Shown here one piece after another: positions 8,663 to 19,170 of a stretch of 61,903 bases of DNA (the stretch's first letter is position 1; each line of letters opens with the position of its first letter). This DNA is from Deltaproteobacteria bacterium (GTDB lineage: Bacteria; Desulfobacterota; Deferrimicrobia; Deferrimicrobiales; Deferrimicrobiaceae). The notes under the pieces were generated by a model that was not told the origin of the DNA, searched no databases, and saw only the letters and a program-made list of their open reading frames with translations. The position numbers and the translations under genes are program-made. The stretch is taken from positions 1 through 61,903 of the forward strand of contig JACRIV010000079.1 in the NCBI GenBank assembly GCA_016220005.1, read 5' to 3'.

Positions 8663-11300
8663 GTTTTGACGGTTTGGGGAAGTGGGTGAGGACGAAGGAC
8701 ATCTCGGCCGCCTTGGTCCCCAGCTCCCCGGTGAACTTGCGCTCCAGGACCTCGTCGAGGATCTGTTTGAAAAGCGGCCCCGGGGGGTACCCCAGGTCCA
8801 CGAGGTCCTGGCCCGTGGTGAGTGGCCGCACGTTCTTTAGCTGGGTGAAGTAAAGGGAAATATACCTTTTGATATCGGGATTTTTTGCCCGGGACATCAC
8901 GTGGAGGATGACTTCGTTGGGCAGAGGGCTCAAGCAGTCGTAGACGAGCTTCCGAGAGACCGCCTTGCTGGAGATGAGCCGGTAGATCAGGTCGTCCGCC
9001 TCGTCCTTGGCGATCCGGACCCATTCCCTTGCCTTGCGCCCCATCCCCAAGTCCGCGGCGAATTTCTTCCCCTCCTCGGGGCTCAAGGGGTCCAGGAGCG
9101 CCAGGAAGAGCACCCCCCACTTCTCCGCCTTCTCCTCCAGGAACAGGAGCGAGAACCACACAAGGACCTCGGAGGTCTCCTCCAGGAGGTTGATCTGTTT
9201 CCGATCGAGGGTGATTTTGGGATGGAGCGACGGCCCGATCCCCATCTCCGACAGCCGGCGCAGGATACCGATGGGGTCCTCCTCCTTGAGGATCAGCTCC
9301 AGCTCGCCGAAGAGCCGGGGCTTGGGCAGCCTGCCTATCAGGTCCAACCGGACGGCGTTGCGAATGAGGTTCATCGTGTGCCGGCCGATCACGAACCCGA
9401 ACCGCCGCTCAAAACGCGAGGCCCGCAGGATTCGGGAGGGGTCCTCTACGAAGGAGAGGGAATGCAGGATCCGGATCACCCGCTCCTTGATGTCCCGCTG
9501 GGCGCCGTAGAAGTCGATCAGCTCCCCGAACACCGGGGGATTGAGCCGCACCGCCAGGGTGTTGATCGTGAAGTCCCGCCGGTAGAGGTCTTGCTTGATG
9601 CTGCTGTACTCCACGGTGGGCAGGGCCGCCGGTTCCAGGTAGTACTCGACCCGTGCGGTCGCCACGTCGACCTTGAAGCCGTCCGGGAAGACGAGCACCG
9701 CCGTCCCGAACTTGTGGTGCGGCCGGACGCGGCAGGGGTTCTCCCTGGCGAACGCCTCGGCGAACTCGATTCCGTCCCCCTCGATCACGATGTCCACGTC
9801 GAGGTTGTCGATCCGCATGACGAGATCCCGGACGAACCCGCCCACCACGAAAGCCGTCATACCAAGCCGCTCGGCGACCGTCCCGGCCGACCGCAACAGC
9901 TCCACCACCCGCTCCGGCAGCCGCTCCCGTATGAGGTTCGCGATGCTCTTCTGCCGCGCAAGTATCCCGCCGGCGGGGATGTCCTCCTCGGGGCCCGGGC
10001 GCTGCACATCCCGCACGTCGTGCAGGAACCGCAGGAACCCGGTGCGGGTGATGATCCCCGCGACGTGCCCGTCGCCGACCACCGGGACCAGGCGCTGGTT
10101 CTTCCCGATGATGATCTCCTGGACCCGCTCGATCCCCTCCCCCGGCTCGACCGTGTCGAAGTCGGTGTTCATGTATTCACTCACCTTCTCCTGTCCAAGC
10201 CCGTGGAAGAGCGCTTTTTCCACCACCTGCCGGGTGATGATCCCGGCGACCGATTCGCCCCGCAGGACGGGGACTGCGTTGAAGTTGAAGCGGGTGAGGA
10301 GCTGGTGGACGTCGGCCATCGTGTTCTCCACGGCGGCGCTCCGTGGCGGCGAGACCATTATGTCCGCCGCGGTGCGCCGCGGGATCACCTTCTCCGTCAG
10401 GACCTTGAAGATCTTTTCCCGTACCTGGAAGGTGGTCGCGTCCCGGATCGAGGCGGAGGCCGCGTAGGGGTGCCCGCCGCCGCCCAATTCCCGCATCACC
10501 GCCCCCACGTCCACCTCGGGCTTGCGGCTGCGCCCCACAATCACCACCCGGTCCCCCATCTGGCAGAGGGCGAACAGGACGTTGACCGCCTCCATGTCGC
10601 GCAGCTTGTGGACGAGGACCGCCAGGTCTCCTACGTACTCTTCCCGCCGCGCCTCGGCGATCACCACCTCCACGCCGTGGATGGTGTAGGCCCGCGACCC
10701 CTGGATGAGGTCGTAGAGCAGGGAGATCTGCTCGGAGGTCAGGTCCTTGGCCAGGATGTCGGAGACCGCGCCCAGGTTCGCCCCGCACGCAAGGAGGTGG
10801 GCGGCGGCCTGGTAGTCGGCCACCGTCGTCGACGGGAAGATGAGCGAGCCCGTATCCTCGTAGATCCCCAGCATCATGACGGTGGCCTCGTCCGGCGTGA
10901 TGGGGACATCGCGCTCTTTCAGGATTTCCACGAGGATCGTCGTCGTCGACCCGACGGCCCGGATCACCTCGAGGCTCCCGTGGAGGTCCGCCTCCTCGTC
11001 GGGGTGGTGGTCATAAATATGGAGGTCCATCCCGGGGCGGGTCACGACCTCCCGGAAGACGCCGACCCGCGCGGAGTTGCGGATGTCCACGAGGACCACC
11101 CGGGTCACCTTCGACAGGTCGATCTCCCGGGCCTTGCGCACCTCCAGGGCGTAGAAGGCGGATTGGAGGAGGAACCCCTTGACCGACTCCTCCTGCGACC
11201 CCGGGAACACGAGGACCGCTTCAGGATACAGCTTGTGGGCGGCCACCATCGAGGCGATGGTGTCGAAGTCGGCGTTGACGTGGGTCGTGATGACTTCCAT
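8649..11300 (-). CDS. DHH/CBS-domain tRNA nucleotidyltransferase (CCA- or A-adding / polyA polymerase family)
   Basis: N-term DHH phosphoesterase (THVNADFDTIASM, DHHPD), two CBS repeats, C-term nucleotidyltransferase (FVVGGFVRDLVMRIDNLDVDIVIEGDG). Confidence 0.9.
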   Translation of the reverse strand: MEVITTHVNADFDTIASMVAAHKLYPEAVLVFPGSQEESVKGFLLQSAFYALEVRKAREIDLSKVTRVVLVDIRNSARVGVFREVVTRPGMDLHIYDHHPDEEADLHGSLEVIRAVGSTTTILVEILKERDVPITPDEATVMMLGIYEDTGSLIFPSTTVADYQAAAHLLACGANLGAVSDILAKDLTSEQISLLYDLIQGSRAYTIHGVEVVIAEARREEYVGDLAVLVHKLRDMEAVNVLFALCQMGDRVVIVGRSRKPEVDVGAVMRELGGGGHPYAASASIRDATTFQVREKIFKVLTEKVIPRRTAADIMVSPPRSAAVENTMADVHQLLTRFNFNAVPVLRGESVAGIITRQVVEKALFHGLGQEKVSEYMNTDFDTVEPGEGIERVQEIIIGKNQRLVPVVGDGHVAGIITRTGFLRFLHDVRDVQRPGPEEDIPAGGILARQKSIANLIRERLPERVVELLRSAGTVAERLGMTAFVVGGFVRDLVMRIDNLDVDIVIEGDGIEFAEAFARENPCRVRPHHKFGTAVLVFPDGFKVDVATARVEYYLEPAALPTVEYSSIKQDLYRRDFTINTLAVRLNPPVFGELIDFYGAQRDIKERVIRILHSLSFVEDPSRILRASRFERRFGFVIGRHTMNLIRNAVRLDLIGRLPKPRLFGELELILKEEDPIGILRRLSEMGIGPSLHPKITLDRKQINLLEETSEVLVWFSLLFLEEKAEKWGVLFLALLDPLSPEEGKKFAADLGMGRKAREWVRIAKDEADDLIYRLISSKAVSRKLVYDCLSPLPNEVILHVMSRAKNPDIKRYISLYFTQLKNVRPLTTGQDLVDLGYPPGPLFKQILDEVLERKFTGELGTKAAEMSFVLTHFPKPSKQGRP

Positions 11301-11389
11301 CTCATTTCAAGTATGCGAAATTACAGAGGCAGCGTCAAAGAATCCATGGCAGAATGTGGCGGATCCGAATATCTTATACCGGAGGCTTC

Positions 11390-12292
11390 GTGACCTTGGA
11401 CAAGGAAATTGCCGAACAACTGAAGCGAGTCCTGAACTCGCTGGAACCCCTCCTCCCCAAACCCGTCCCGAAGGTGGACTGGAGGGAGTGCCACGCCGCC
11501 AACTGGCGTCGCCATTTCCTCGCCGGCTACCTGGAGCCGATCCGGAGCATCGAGAGCATCCGGCTCGTCGACCTGCTCGGCATCGAGGAGCAGAAAAAGG
11601 CCGTCGAGGAGAATACCCGGCAGTTCCTTGCCGGTCTTCCCGCCAACAACGTCCTGTTGTGGGGGGCGCGCGGCACGGGTAAATCGTCGCTCGTCCGGGC
11701 CCTGCTCCACGCCTATGCCCCGCAGGGGCTTCGGGTAATCCAGGTGGACAAGGACGACCTCGTCCACTTCCCCGCCGTCGTCGACGAGGTCAAGGGGCAG
11801 CCGTACAAGTTCGTCGTCTTTTCGGACGACCTGTCTTTCGAGCCAGGCGAGTCGAGCTACAAGATGCTCAAGAGCGCGCTGGACGGGTCGGTCTACGCTC
11901 CGCCGGAGAACGTCCGGATCTACGCCACCTCGAACCGCCGGCACCTGGTGCCCGAATACGAGAGCGACAACCGGGGGGCAATGATGGTTCAGGGGGAGGT
12001 GCACCACGGGGAAGGCGTGGAGGAGAAAATCTCCGTGTCCGGCCGGTTCGGGATCTGGGTGCCGTTCCATCCGTTCAGCCAGGACCGGTATCTCGAAGTC
12101 GTCGCGATGTGGGTCGAGAACCTTTGCGAACGGAACGGCGCCCCGCCGGCCTGGACGAAGGAGGCCCGGGACGAGGCGATCCTTTGGTCCCAGAAGAGGG
12201 GGGACCGCAGCGGCCGCATCGCCTACCAATTCGCCTGCAGCTGGGTGGGGCGGGAACTGCTGGGGAAGGAGCGGGAAACCGTCCCCATATAA
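11390..12292 (+). CDS. DUF815-family ATP-binding protein (AAA-like)
   Basis: NNVLLWGARGTGKSSLVRALL; VVFSDDLSFEPGESSYKMLKSALDG. Confidence 0.85.
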   Translation: MTLDKEIAEQLKRVLNSLEPLLPKPVPKVDWRECHAANWRRHFLAGYLEPIRSIESIRLVDLLGIEEQKKAVEENTRQFLAGLPANNVLLWGARGTGKSSLVRALLHAYAPQGLRVIQVDKDDLVHFPAVVDEVKGQPYKFVVFSDDLSFEPGESSYKMLKSALDGSVYAPPENVRIYATSNRRHLVPEYESDNRGAMMVQGEVHHGEGVEEKISVSGRFGIWVPFHPFSQDRYLEVVAMWVENLCERNGAPPAWTKEARDEAILWSQKRGDRSGRIAYQFACSWVGRELLGKERETVPI

Positions 12293-12296
12293 TAAA

Positions 12297-12322
12297 GGGC
12301 AGGGACGAGTCCGCCCCTGCCC
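12297..12322 (-). terminator. Intrinsic terminator of the sdh/frd operon
   Basis: Minus strand GGGCAGGGgcggactcgtCCCTGCCC followed by TTTATTATAT. Confidence 0.7.
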
Positions 12323-12498
12323 GTGCGGTATCCGAGCCCGCCTGACCGGTCACCCGCTCGCGCTCGCCCATCCATGGCCTCGCTCCGCGGGCGGCCTCGG
12401 CAGCTTCCGCGGCCCTCCATGGCCGCTCTTCCTCCCTGCTCGGTCGGCGCTGCCTCGGAGCTCGAATCCTCCTCCGTGAACATCTACCGGTTGGATTC

Positions 12499-13302
12499 TC
12501 ACTCCCCGGCGAACACGTGCGATCCCGCCTTGCTCTTGAACAGGGCCTTCAAGAATTCCCGGTTGAGCCGGGCGATGAACTTGACGTCGATCCCTTTCGG
12601 GCACGCCGCCTGGCACTCGTAGTGGTTCGAGCAGTTGCCGAACCCGCACTCCTGCATCGCCTGGATCATGTCGGCGACGCGCACGGGGGCCTCGACCTGC
12701 CCCTGCGGTAGCGAGGCGAGCTGTGCGACCTTGGCGCCCGTGAAGAGCATCGCGGCCCCGTTCGGGCAGGCCGCCACGCAGGCCCCGCAGCCGATGCACT
12801 CGGCGGCGTCCATCGAATAGTCGGCGTCCGCCTTGGAGATCGGGGTCGCGTTAGCGTCCGGCACTCCCCCGGTGCGCGCGGAGATGTAGCCGCCCTCCTG
12901 GATGAGCTTGTCGAGGGCGCCCCGGTCCACCACGAGGTCCTTGAGGATCGGGAAGGCCCGCGCCCGCCACGGCTCGATATAAATCGTGTCGCCGTCCTTG
13001 AACTTGCGCATGTGGAGCTGGCAGACCGTCGTACGCTCCTGGCCCCCGTGGGGGACGCCGTTTACGACCTGGGAGCACATCCCGCAGATCCCCTCCCGGC
13101 AGTCGTGGTCGAAGGCGATCGGCTCCTTTCCCTCCAGGATCAGCTCCTCGTTGACCACGTCGAGCATCTCGAGGAAGGAGTGGTGCGGCGTGATGTTTTT
13201 GGCGGTGTACGTCTCGAACCGGCCCTGCTTGCCCGGCCCGGCCTGCCGCCAGACGATCAGCTTGAGGGTCATCGTCCCGTGTTCCGCTGTTTGCGCGCTC
13301 AT
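12499..13302 (-). CDS. sdhB: Succinate dehydrogenase/fumarate reductase iron-sulfur subunit
   Basis: [46 protein letters not shown]. Confidence 0.94.
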   Translation of the reverse strand: MSAQTAEHGTMTLKLIVWRQAGPGKQGRFETYTAKNITPHHSFLEMLDVVNEELILEGKEPIAFDHDCREGICGMCSQVVNGVPHGGQERTTVCQLHMRKFKDGDTIYIEPWRARAFPILKDLVVDRGALDKLIQEGGYISARTGGVPDANATPISKADADYSMDAAECIGCGACVAACPNGAAMLFTGAKVAQLASLPQGQVEAPVRVADMIQAMQECGFGNCSNHYECQAACPKGIDVKFIARLNREFLKALFKSKAGSHVFAGE

Positions 13303-15215
13303 TATTTATAGCTCCTTACCGCGAGGTGGACGTTCTCGAACTTGAGCGGTTCCTTGTGGAGTTCGGGCTCCTTGCCGACTCCCTTGAATTCCCAGGCGGC
13401 CGAGTAGCAATAGTTTGCGTCGTCGCGCCTTGCCTCGCCGTCCTCGTACTGGTATTCGACCCGGAAGTGGCCGCCGCACGATTCGTTGCGGTGGAGAGCG
13501 TCGCGGGCGAGCAGCTCGGCGAACTCGATGAAATCGGCCGTCCGCCCGGCGTTCTCCAGCTGCTGGTTGAAATCGGCCCCGTTGCCGGAGACCTTCACGT
13601 TCTTCCAGAACTCCTCCCGGATGGCCGGGATCTTTTCGATGGCCTCCTTGAGGCTCTCCTTGCTGCGCGTCATCCCGACGTTTTCCCACATCAGGGTGCC
13701 CAGTTCCCGCATCAGATCCGTCACGGTCCGCTTGCCGTTGATCGACAGCAGCCGCTTCGTGGATCCCTCGACCTCCCCGATCGACTTTCTGCACTCGGGG
13801 TGATCTTCCTGCACCTTGCCCGGCTTGCTCTGGGCCAGATAGTGGGAGACGGTATAAGGGATGATGAAGTAGCCGTCGGCCAGCCCCTGCATCAGGGCGC
13901 TCGCGCCGAGGCGGTTCGCCCCGTGGACGGAGAAGTTGGCTTCCCCCAGCACGAAGAGTCCGGGAATGTTGCTCATCAGGTTGTAGTCGACCCAGAGGCC
14001 GCCCATCACGTAGTGGGGTGCCGGGTAGATGCGCATCGGCACCTTGTAGCCGTTCTCGTCGGTGATCCGCTCGTACATCTCGAACAGGTTCCCGTACCGT
14101 TCCCGGATCGTGTCCTCGCCGAGACGCTTGATGGAGTCCCGGAAGTCGAGGTAGACGCCTCGACCGCCCGGGCCTACTCCCCGGTCGTCGTCGCACTGTT
14201 CCTTGGCCGCCCGCGACGCGATGTCGCGCGGCGCCAGGTTGCCGAAGCTCGGGTATTTCCGCTCGAGGTAGTAGTCGCGGTCCTCCTCGGGGATCTCGTT
14301 GGCCGGCCGCTTCTCCCCCTTCTTCCTGGGGACCCAGCAGCGGCCGTCGTTCCGGAGGGATTCGGACATGAGGGTCAGCTTCGACTGGTACTCGCCCGCC
14401 TGGGGGATGCAGGTCGGGTGGATCTGGGTGTAGCAGGGGTTGGCGAAGTACGCTCCCTTCTTGTGCGCCTTCCAGATCGCCGTGACACTGCACCCCATGG
14501 CGTTCGTGGAGAGGTAGAACACGTTCACGTAGCCGCCGGTGCACAGGAGCACGGCGTCGCCCGTGTGGCAGCGGACCTTGCCGGTGACCAGGTCGCGGAC
14601 CGTGATCCCCTTCGCCTCCCCGTCCACCACGACGAGGTCGAGCATCTCGGTCCGGGGGAAGAGTGTCACCGTCCCGGCCTTGATCTGGCGGGAAAGGGCC
14701 GAGTAGGCGCCGAGGAGGAGCTGCTGCCCCGTCTGCCCCCGGGCGTAGAAGGTCCGCGACACCTGGGCGCCGCCGAAGGAGCGGGTGTCGAGGTAGCCGG
14801 CGTAGTCGCGGGCGAAGGGCACTCCCTGGGCGACGCACTGGTCGATGATGTTGTTGCTCACCTGCGCCAGGCGCCACACGTCCGCCTCGCGGGCCCGGAA
14901 GTCGCCGCCCTTGATCGTGTCATAGAAGAGGCGGAAGATGCTGTCGCCGTCGTTGGGGTAGTTCTTGGCCGCGTTGATCCCGCCCTGGGCCGCGATGCTG
15001 TGGGCGCGTCGAGGGCTGTCCTGGTAGCAGAAGGTCTCAACGTTGTACCCAAGCTCGCCGAGGGTCGCCGCGGCGGATGCACCCGCGAGGCCGGTGCCCA
15101 CGACGAGGATCTTGTACTTGCGCTTGTTCGCGGGATTCACCAGCTTCATGTCGAAGCGGTGCTTGTCCCACGTCTTTTCGATCGGTCCTGTTGGACATTT
15201 TCCGTCGAGTATCAC
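13302..15215 (-). CDS. sdhA: Succinate dehydrogenase/fumarate reductase flavoprotein subunit
   Basis: [66 protein letters not shown]. Confidence 0.95.
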   Translation of the reverse strand: MILDGKCPTGPIEKTWDKHRFDMKLVNPANKRKYKILVVGTGLAGASAAATLGELGYNVETFCYQDSPRRAHSIAAQGGINAAKNYPNDGDSIFRLFYDTIKGGDFRAREADVWRLAQVSNNIIDQCVAQGVPFARDYAGYLDTRSFGGAQVSRTFYARGQTGQQLLLGAYSALSRQIKAGTVTLFPRTEMLDLVVVDGEAKGITVRDLVTGKVRCHTGDAVLLCTGGYVNVFYLSTNAMGCSVTAIWKAHKKGAYFANPCYTQIHPTCIPQAGEYQSKLTLMSESLRNDGRCWVPRKKGEKRPANEIPEEDRDYYLERKYPSFGNLAPRDIASRAAKEQCDDDRGVGPGGRGVYLDFRDSIKRLGEDTIRERYGNLFEMYERITDENGYKVPMRIYPAPHYVMGGLWVDYNLMSNIPGLFVLGEANFSVHGANRLGASALMQGLADGYFIIPYTVSHYLAQSKPGKVQEDHPECRKSIGEVEGSTKRLLSINGKRTVTDLMRELGTLMWENVGMTRSKESLKEAIEKIPAIREEFWKNVKVSGNGADFNQQLENAGRTADFIEFAELLARDALHRNESCGGHFRVEYQYEDGEARRDDANYCYSAAWEFKGVGKEPELHKEPLKFENVHLAVRSYK

Positions 15216-15226
15216 TTTAGAACCCC

Positions 15227-15892
15227 CTATTTGGTCAGAATGCCGGAAAGCAAGAGAACCGGAATGGCGCTGTAGCCTAAAAGAAAAACCACGGCAAGCA
15301 CCTTGCCGAGCCTGGTGTAGGTCGGCAGGGTCTTGTCGTTGTTCCAGCCGATGCTCTGGAAGAGGCTTTGTATGCCGTGGCTCAGATGCAGGAAGAGGGT
15401 CACCATCGCGGCCACGTAGATCAGGACGATCGGAGTAAAACGGAAGCTCGCGGCCACCATCGAAAAGACGTCGAAACGACCTTTCGCGTCATTTCCGAGC
15501 ACTACGTCGGGGGTGACGCGGAAGGTGAACTGGAGCAGGTGATAGACGATGAAGGCAAGGAGCAGGGCGCCGGTCCAGATCATCGTCTCGCTCGCGAAGG
15601 ATGCCTTGAGCATCTTCTTGACCTTGTACCTGTCCGGTTTCGCGGACCAATTATCGAGGGTGACAAGGATCCCGAACAGGACGTGAATGCCGAGCATGGC
15701 GAGCATGAAGAGGCGGGAGGCCCAGACGAAGGGCCCGAGGCCGTGCAACTTCTCGGCGTACGCGTTGATCCCGTCGGGGCCGGCGAAAATGCTGGAATTC
15801 CCCAGAAGGTGCACGATGACGAAGAGGACCATGAAGAGGCCGCTGACCGCCATCAGAATCTTCCGGCCTATGCTGTTCGTCGTAAATCGCAT
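15227..15892 (-). CDS. sdhC: Succinate dehydrogenase cytochrome b subunit (single-subunit anchor type)
   Basis: 5-TM protein, [26 protein letters not shown]; order C-A-B. Confidence 0.9.
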   Translation of the reverse strand: MRFTTNSIGRKILMAVSGLFMVLFVIVHLLGNSSIFAGPDGINAYAEKLHGLGPFVWASRLFMLAMLGIHVLFGILVTLDNWSAKPDRYKVKKMLKASFASETMIWTGALLLAFIVYHLLQFTFRVTPDVVLGNDAKGRFDVFSMVAASFRFTPIVLIYVAAMVTLFLHLSHGIQSLFQSIGWNNDKTLPTYTRLGKVLAVVFLLGYSAIPVLLLSGILTK

Positions 15893-16173
15893 GACACTGT
15901 CCCTTCCCTGTGGATTTTATTTCTTGAGGCTGAGATTGCATCCTTAAGGGAGCGCCGCACGGCGAACAGGAGGCCCTCTCCATTCACTATTCTTCATTTC
16001 CCGCACCACGAACATCACCGTTTTTTTTAAGGGTGGACGACCACATTCTATTCCAGGAGAAAGATCAGCGAGAGTCCGGGAACCCTTCAAGGTTCCTTTA
16101 TATCGCCGTCAGGTGCGGATCGCAATGGATAATCGCGTTGTGTTCGTCATCCAGGGTGCGGCCCACGAAACAC

Positions 16174-16935
16174 TCAAGATACGGTTGCCATGAGGCGGTC
16201 AACGAGGTTCCGGATATCGTCAAACGCATTCCGCAATGCGCCGTCCGGCCTCCTGACCACCACCACGCGGCAGCCCTCCGTGTGGGCGGCCTCGATCTTC
16301 GCCCGGACGCCTCCCTCTACCCCGCTATCCTTGGTGACCAGCACGCCGACACCGTATTTTCTGATGACGGCGCGATTTTCCTCGGCGGAAAAGGGGCCTC
16401 TCCCGAGGAGAAGGGACGCCTCCGGGAGCCCGGAGATACGGCACGCCTCGATCGAGCCGGAATGGGGCAGCACCCGGGCAATCAACGGAATCCCGGCAAG
16501 GCAGGCCGCCTGCACGTAAGGAAGAAGGTTGCGGGACCCGATCGTAAGCAGGATCGGGGAGCCGAGAGAGACCGCGACGCGCGCCGCCTCCTGGTGGCCG
16601 GCCGCAATGAGGACGTCATCGTTCTCCCGGACGGCGGCGGGCCGCACGAAGGCAAAGCAGGGCACGTTCGTTCGCTCCGCTGTCCGTCTTGCCGTGTCGT
16701 GGGCCCTAGAGGCGTACGGATGTGCCGCATCGACGATCGCCTTGATCCTCCGTTCCCGCACCAACGCAGTCATCCGGTCGACATCGAGCGGCCCTGTTCG
16801 CCGGAAGATGTTCGGGTGGCAGCCGACCGATAGGGAGACATCCGTGGCGGTGGAGACAAGCACCTCGTATCCCGCCTCCGCCAAGGCGGCGGAAAGGGAG
16901 GCCGTTTCGGCGGTGCCTCCCAACAGCAGGATCAA
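16174..16935 (-). CDS. cbiJ: Precorrin-6A/cobalt-precorrin-6A reductase
   Basis: LILLLGGTAETASLSAALAEAGYEVLVSTATD; DAAHPYASRAHDTA; TTGA overlap with upstream stop. Confidence 0.88.
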   Translation of the reverse strand: MILLLGGTAETASLSAALAEAGYEVLVSTATDVSLSVGCHPNIFRRTGPLDVDRMTALVRERRIKAIVDAAHPYASRAHDTARRTAERTNVPCFAFVRPAAVRENDDVLIAAGHQEAARVAVSLGSPILLTIGSRNLLPYVQAACLAGIPLIARVLPHSGSIEACRISGLPEASLLLGRGPFSAEENRAVIRKYGVGVLVTKDSGVEGGVRAKIEAAHTEGCRVVVVRRPDGALRNAFDDIRNLVDRLMATVS

Positions 16936-17654
16936 ATCATGTACCCGCGGGGCGTGACGAACCAGCCGTCGATCACTTTCGAGGAACGGTTCCCGATCAG
17001 GACCACGCTCCTCATGCCGATTTCCTCCTCGAGGAAGCAGTCGAGGTCGGAGAGCACGATGCTCTCCTCCAACGTTCCCACCGCCGTGCCGATGCCGACG
17101 GGCGTTGCCCCTGGACGAAACCGGCGGAAGATTTCGGCGGCCTGCACAATCCGCTTTATGCGCTTTTCGCTTCGCGGGTTGTACAGGCCGACCACGAGAT
17201 CGGCGGCGGCGACCGCGGTAAGCCGCCGCCGGATCGTCTCCCACGGCACCAGCAGGTCGCTGAGACTGATGCACGCGAAATCGAGGGACAGCGGGCTCCC
17301 CAGCCTCGCCGCGGCGGCCCCGGCCGCGGAAACTCCCGGCACGATCTCGATCGGCACGCGCACCCCTTCTGCGGAAGAAAGTTCGATCGCCAAGGACGCC
17401 ATGCCGTAGACCCCCGGATCGCCCGAGGAAACGAGGGCAACGACCTTCCCCCCTTTCGCTTGCCGCAGGGCGGCCCGGCAGCGTTCGCCCTCCCGGGTCA
17501 TACCGGTGGCGATCGACTCCTTGCCTCCCAGAAGGTCGCGGATGAGGTCCAGGTACCGCGTGTATCCGACGACGACCTCGCTCCGGGCGATCGCAAGCTC
17601 GGCACGCCGCGTGCGGTCGAGCGGTCCGCCGGGACCTATACCGACGACGTACAG
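16932..17654 (-). CDS. cbiH: Precorrin-3B C17-methyltransferase
   Basis: LYVVGIGPGGPLDRTRRAELAIARSEVVVGYTRY...VSSGDPGVYGMA...ISLSDLLVPWETI; start uncertain (CTG candidate). Confidence 0.88.
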   Translation of the reverse strand: MYVVGIGPGGPLDRTRRAELAIARSEVVVGYTRYLDLIRDLLGGKESIATGMTREGERCRAALRQAKGGKVVALVSSGDPGVYGMASLAIELSSAEGVRVPIEIVPGVSAAGAAAARLGSPLSLDFACISLSDLLVPWETIRRRLTAVAAADLVVGLYNPRSEKRIKRIVQAAEIFRRFRPGATPVGIGTAVGTLEESIVLSDLDCFLEEEIGMRSVVLIGNRSSKVIDGWFVTPRGYMI

Positions 17655-18418
17655 TTTTCCTTGGCCACCGCGATCGCCACACCGTTGTAAACCGTTTTCG
17701 GCAGGAGTAATCGGGTCCTCCTTCCCGCCAGCAACGCGGCCGGTTCGGCCACCGCCGGCAAGTCGACCTTGTCTTTCACGAATTCCGAATGCCTGAAGGG
17801 CAATGCGGCAGCCCGTATGTCCCGGGATGGGATGAGCCTCAACGGTACTCCCAGGGTCCGCGCCGCAATCCACAATCCCCGCTCCCCCGCCTTGATGTCG
17901 GCGGAGGCGAGCAGCCTCACCCGGGAGGGGTCCGTCGAGACCGTTGCGAGAGCTTCCGCAACCGCCCCGACGATTCTTTCCGCGGCGGTCCCGCGCCGGC
18001 ACCCGACCCCGACGATCACGTCCTTCAACGATTCCGACGTTGTCGTGATCACGGGCTCGGCGCCAAGGAGATTTGCCACCGTCACGGAGAGCTCGTTCGC
18101 CCCCCCCTCGTGGCCGGAAAGCAGGCTCACGGCGAACCTGCCTCCCGCGTCGACCACGACAACCGCCGGGTCCTCCCTCTTGTCCCGGACGTTCGGCGCC
18201 AGCCCCCTTACGACCGCTCCGCACGGCGCGATATAGACGAGCCCGCGATATCGGCGGAAGAGGTCCCGCGTCAGGTCCATGAGGCTCGCGAAGCGGATCC
18301 CGACGACCCGCGAAGGGACCTTTTCGTGGAGATAGATGGTGGCGCCGGGAAGTCCTTCCACGAGAATCTCCGCCGTCCTGGCGCCGGCCGAAGAAAGGGC
18401 GATGAGGGCGACCTTCAC
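17636..18418 (-). CDS. cbiG: Cobalt-precorrin-5A hydrolase CbiG
   Basis: YIAPCGAVVRGLAPNVRDKREDPAVVVVDAGGRFAVSLLSGHEGGANELSVTVANLLGAEPVITT. Confidence 0.92.
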   Translation of the reverse strand: MKVALIALSSAGARTAEILVEGLPGATIYLHEKVPSRVVGIRFASLMDLTRDLFRRYRGLVYIAPCGAVVRGLAPNVRDKREDPAVVVVDAGGRFAVSLLSGHEGGANELSVTVANLLGAEPVITTTSESLKDVIVGVGCRRGTAAERIVGAVAEALATVSTDPSRVRLLASADIKAGERGLWIAARTLGVPLRLIPSRDIRAAALPFRHSEFVKDKVDLPAVAEPAALLAGRRTRLLLPKTVYNGVAIAVAKENCTSSV

Positions 18419-19170
18419 GGCTTCCCCTCGCGGAAGCCGTGGGAAAATCCGGGGGCATAAAGCTTCGAGGAGGGGGCTTCCTGCGACAGCGCCTCCCCCA
18501 CGATCACCATCGCCGTCCTTCCGACTCCGGCGGTTTCCGTCTTCCCCGCGATATCGGCCAGCGTTCCCCGGACGATCGCCTGGTCCGGCCACGTGGCGCG
18601 GTAAACGACGGCGGCCGGACATCCTTCCCCCCGATGGCGGGCAAGCGTTTCCGCGATGTCCCGGATCCTCCCGGCGGAGAGGAAAAGACACAAAGTGGCC
18701 CCCGTCCGGCCCAGGACGGAAAGGTCCTGGTCCGCGGGGACGGGCGTCCGCCCGGAGCCGCGCGTCAGGATCACGGTCTGCGCGGCTTCCGGCACGGTGA
18801 GCTCCGCCTTCAACGCGGCGGCGGCGGCCTGGAAGGAGCTGACGCCGGGGACGACCTCGTATTCGATCCCCAGGCGCCCGAGTGCGTTCATCTGCTCCCG
18901 GATGGCGCCGTAAAGGGAGGGATCGCCGGAGTGGAGGCGGACGACGTCGGCGCCCTTCCGATGCGCCTCGCGGAACGCGTCGACGATCCGGGGGAGGGTC
19001 ATGCCGGCAGAGTCATACCGCTCGGCCGTTCCCGGAATCAGGTTCAGAATGGCGGGGTTCACGAGGGATCCCGCGTAGATGCATATCCGGCATTCCCTTA
19101 GCAGCCGGTGCGCCCTGATCGTCAACAGGTCCGGGTCTCCGGGTCCCGACCCCACGAAATATACCCTCAC
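18415..19170 (-). CDS. cbiF: Precorrin-4 C11-methyltransferase
   Basis: VYFVGSGPGDPDLLTIRAHRLLRECRICIYAGSLVNPAIL...LHSGDPSLYGAIREQM. Confidence 0.94.
   Translation of the reverse strand: MRVYFVGSGPGDPDLLTIRAHRLLRECRICIYAGSLVNPAILNLIPGTAERYDSAGMTLPRIVDAFREAHRKGADVVRLHSGDPSLYGAIREQMNALGRLGIEYEVVPGVSSFQAAAAALKAELTVPEAAQTVILTRGSGRTPVPADQDLSVLGRTGATLCLFLSAGRIRDIAETLARHRGEGCPAAVVYRATWPDQAIVRGTLADIAGKTETAGVGRTAMVIVGEALSQEAPSSKLYAPGFSHGFREGKP

Noticed and set aside
8901-11393. 830-aa plus-strand ORF antisense to the tRNA nucleotidyltransferase
   Set aside because: No recognisable domains; mirror frame of a well-supported gene.
13326-15275. 649-aa plus-strand ORF antisense to sdhA
   Set aside because: Mirror frame of a strongly conserved flavoprotein.
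16079-16096. GGAACC-cttcaa-GGTTCC hairpin downstream of cbiJ as a terminator
   Set aside because: Only 6 bp and no adjacent T-tract on the minus strand; insufficient support.
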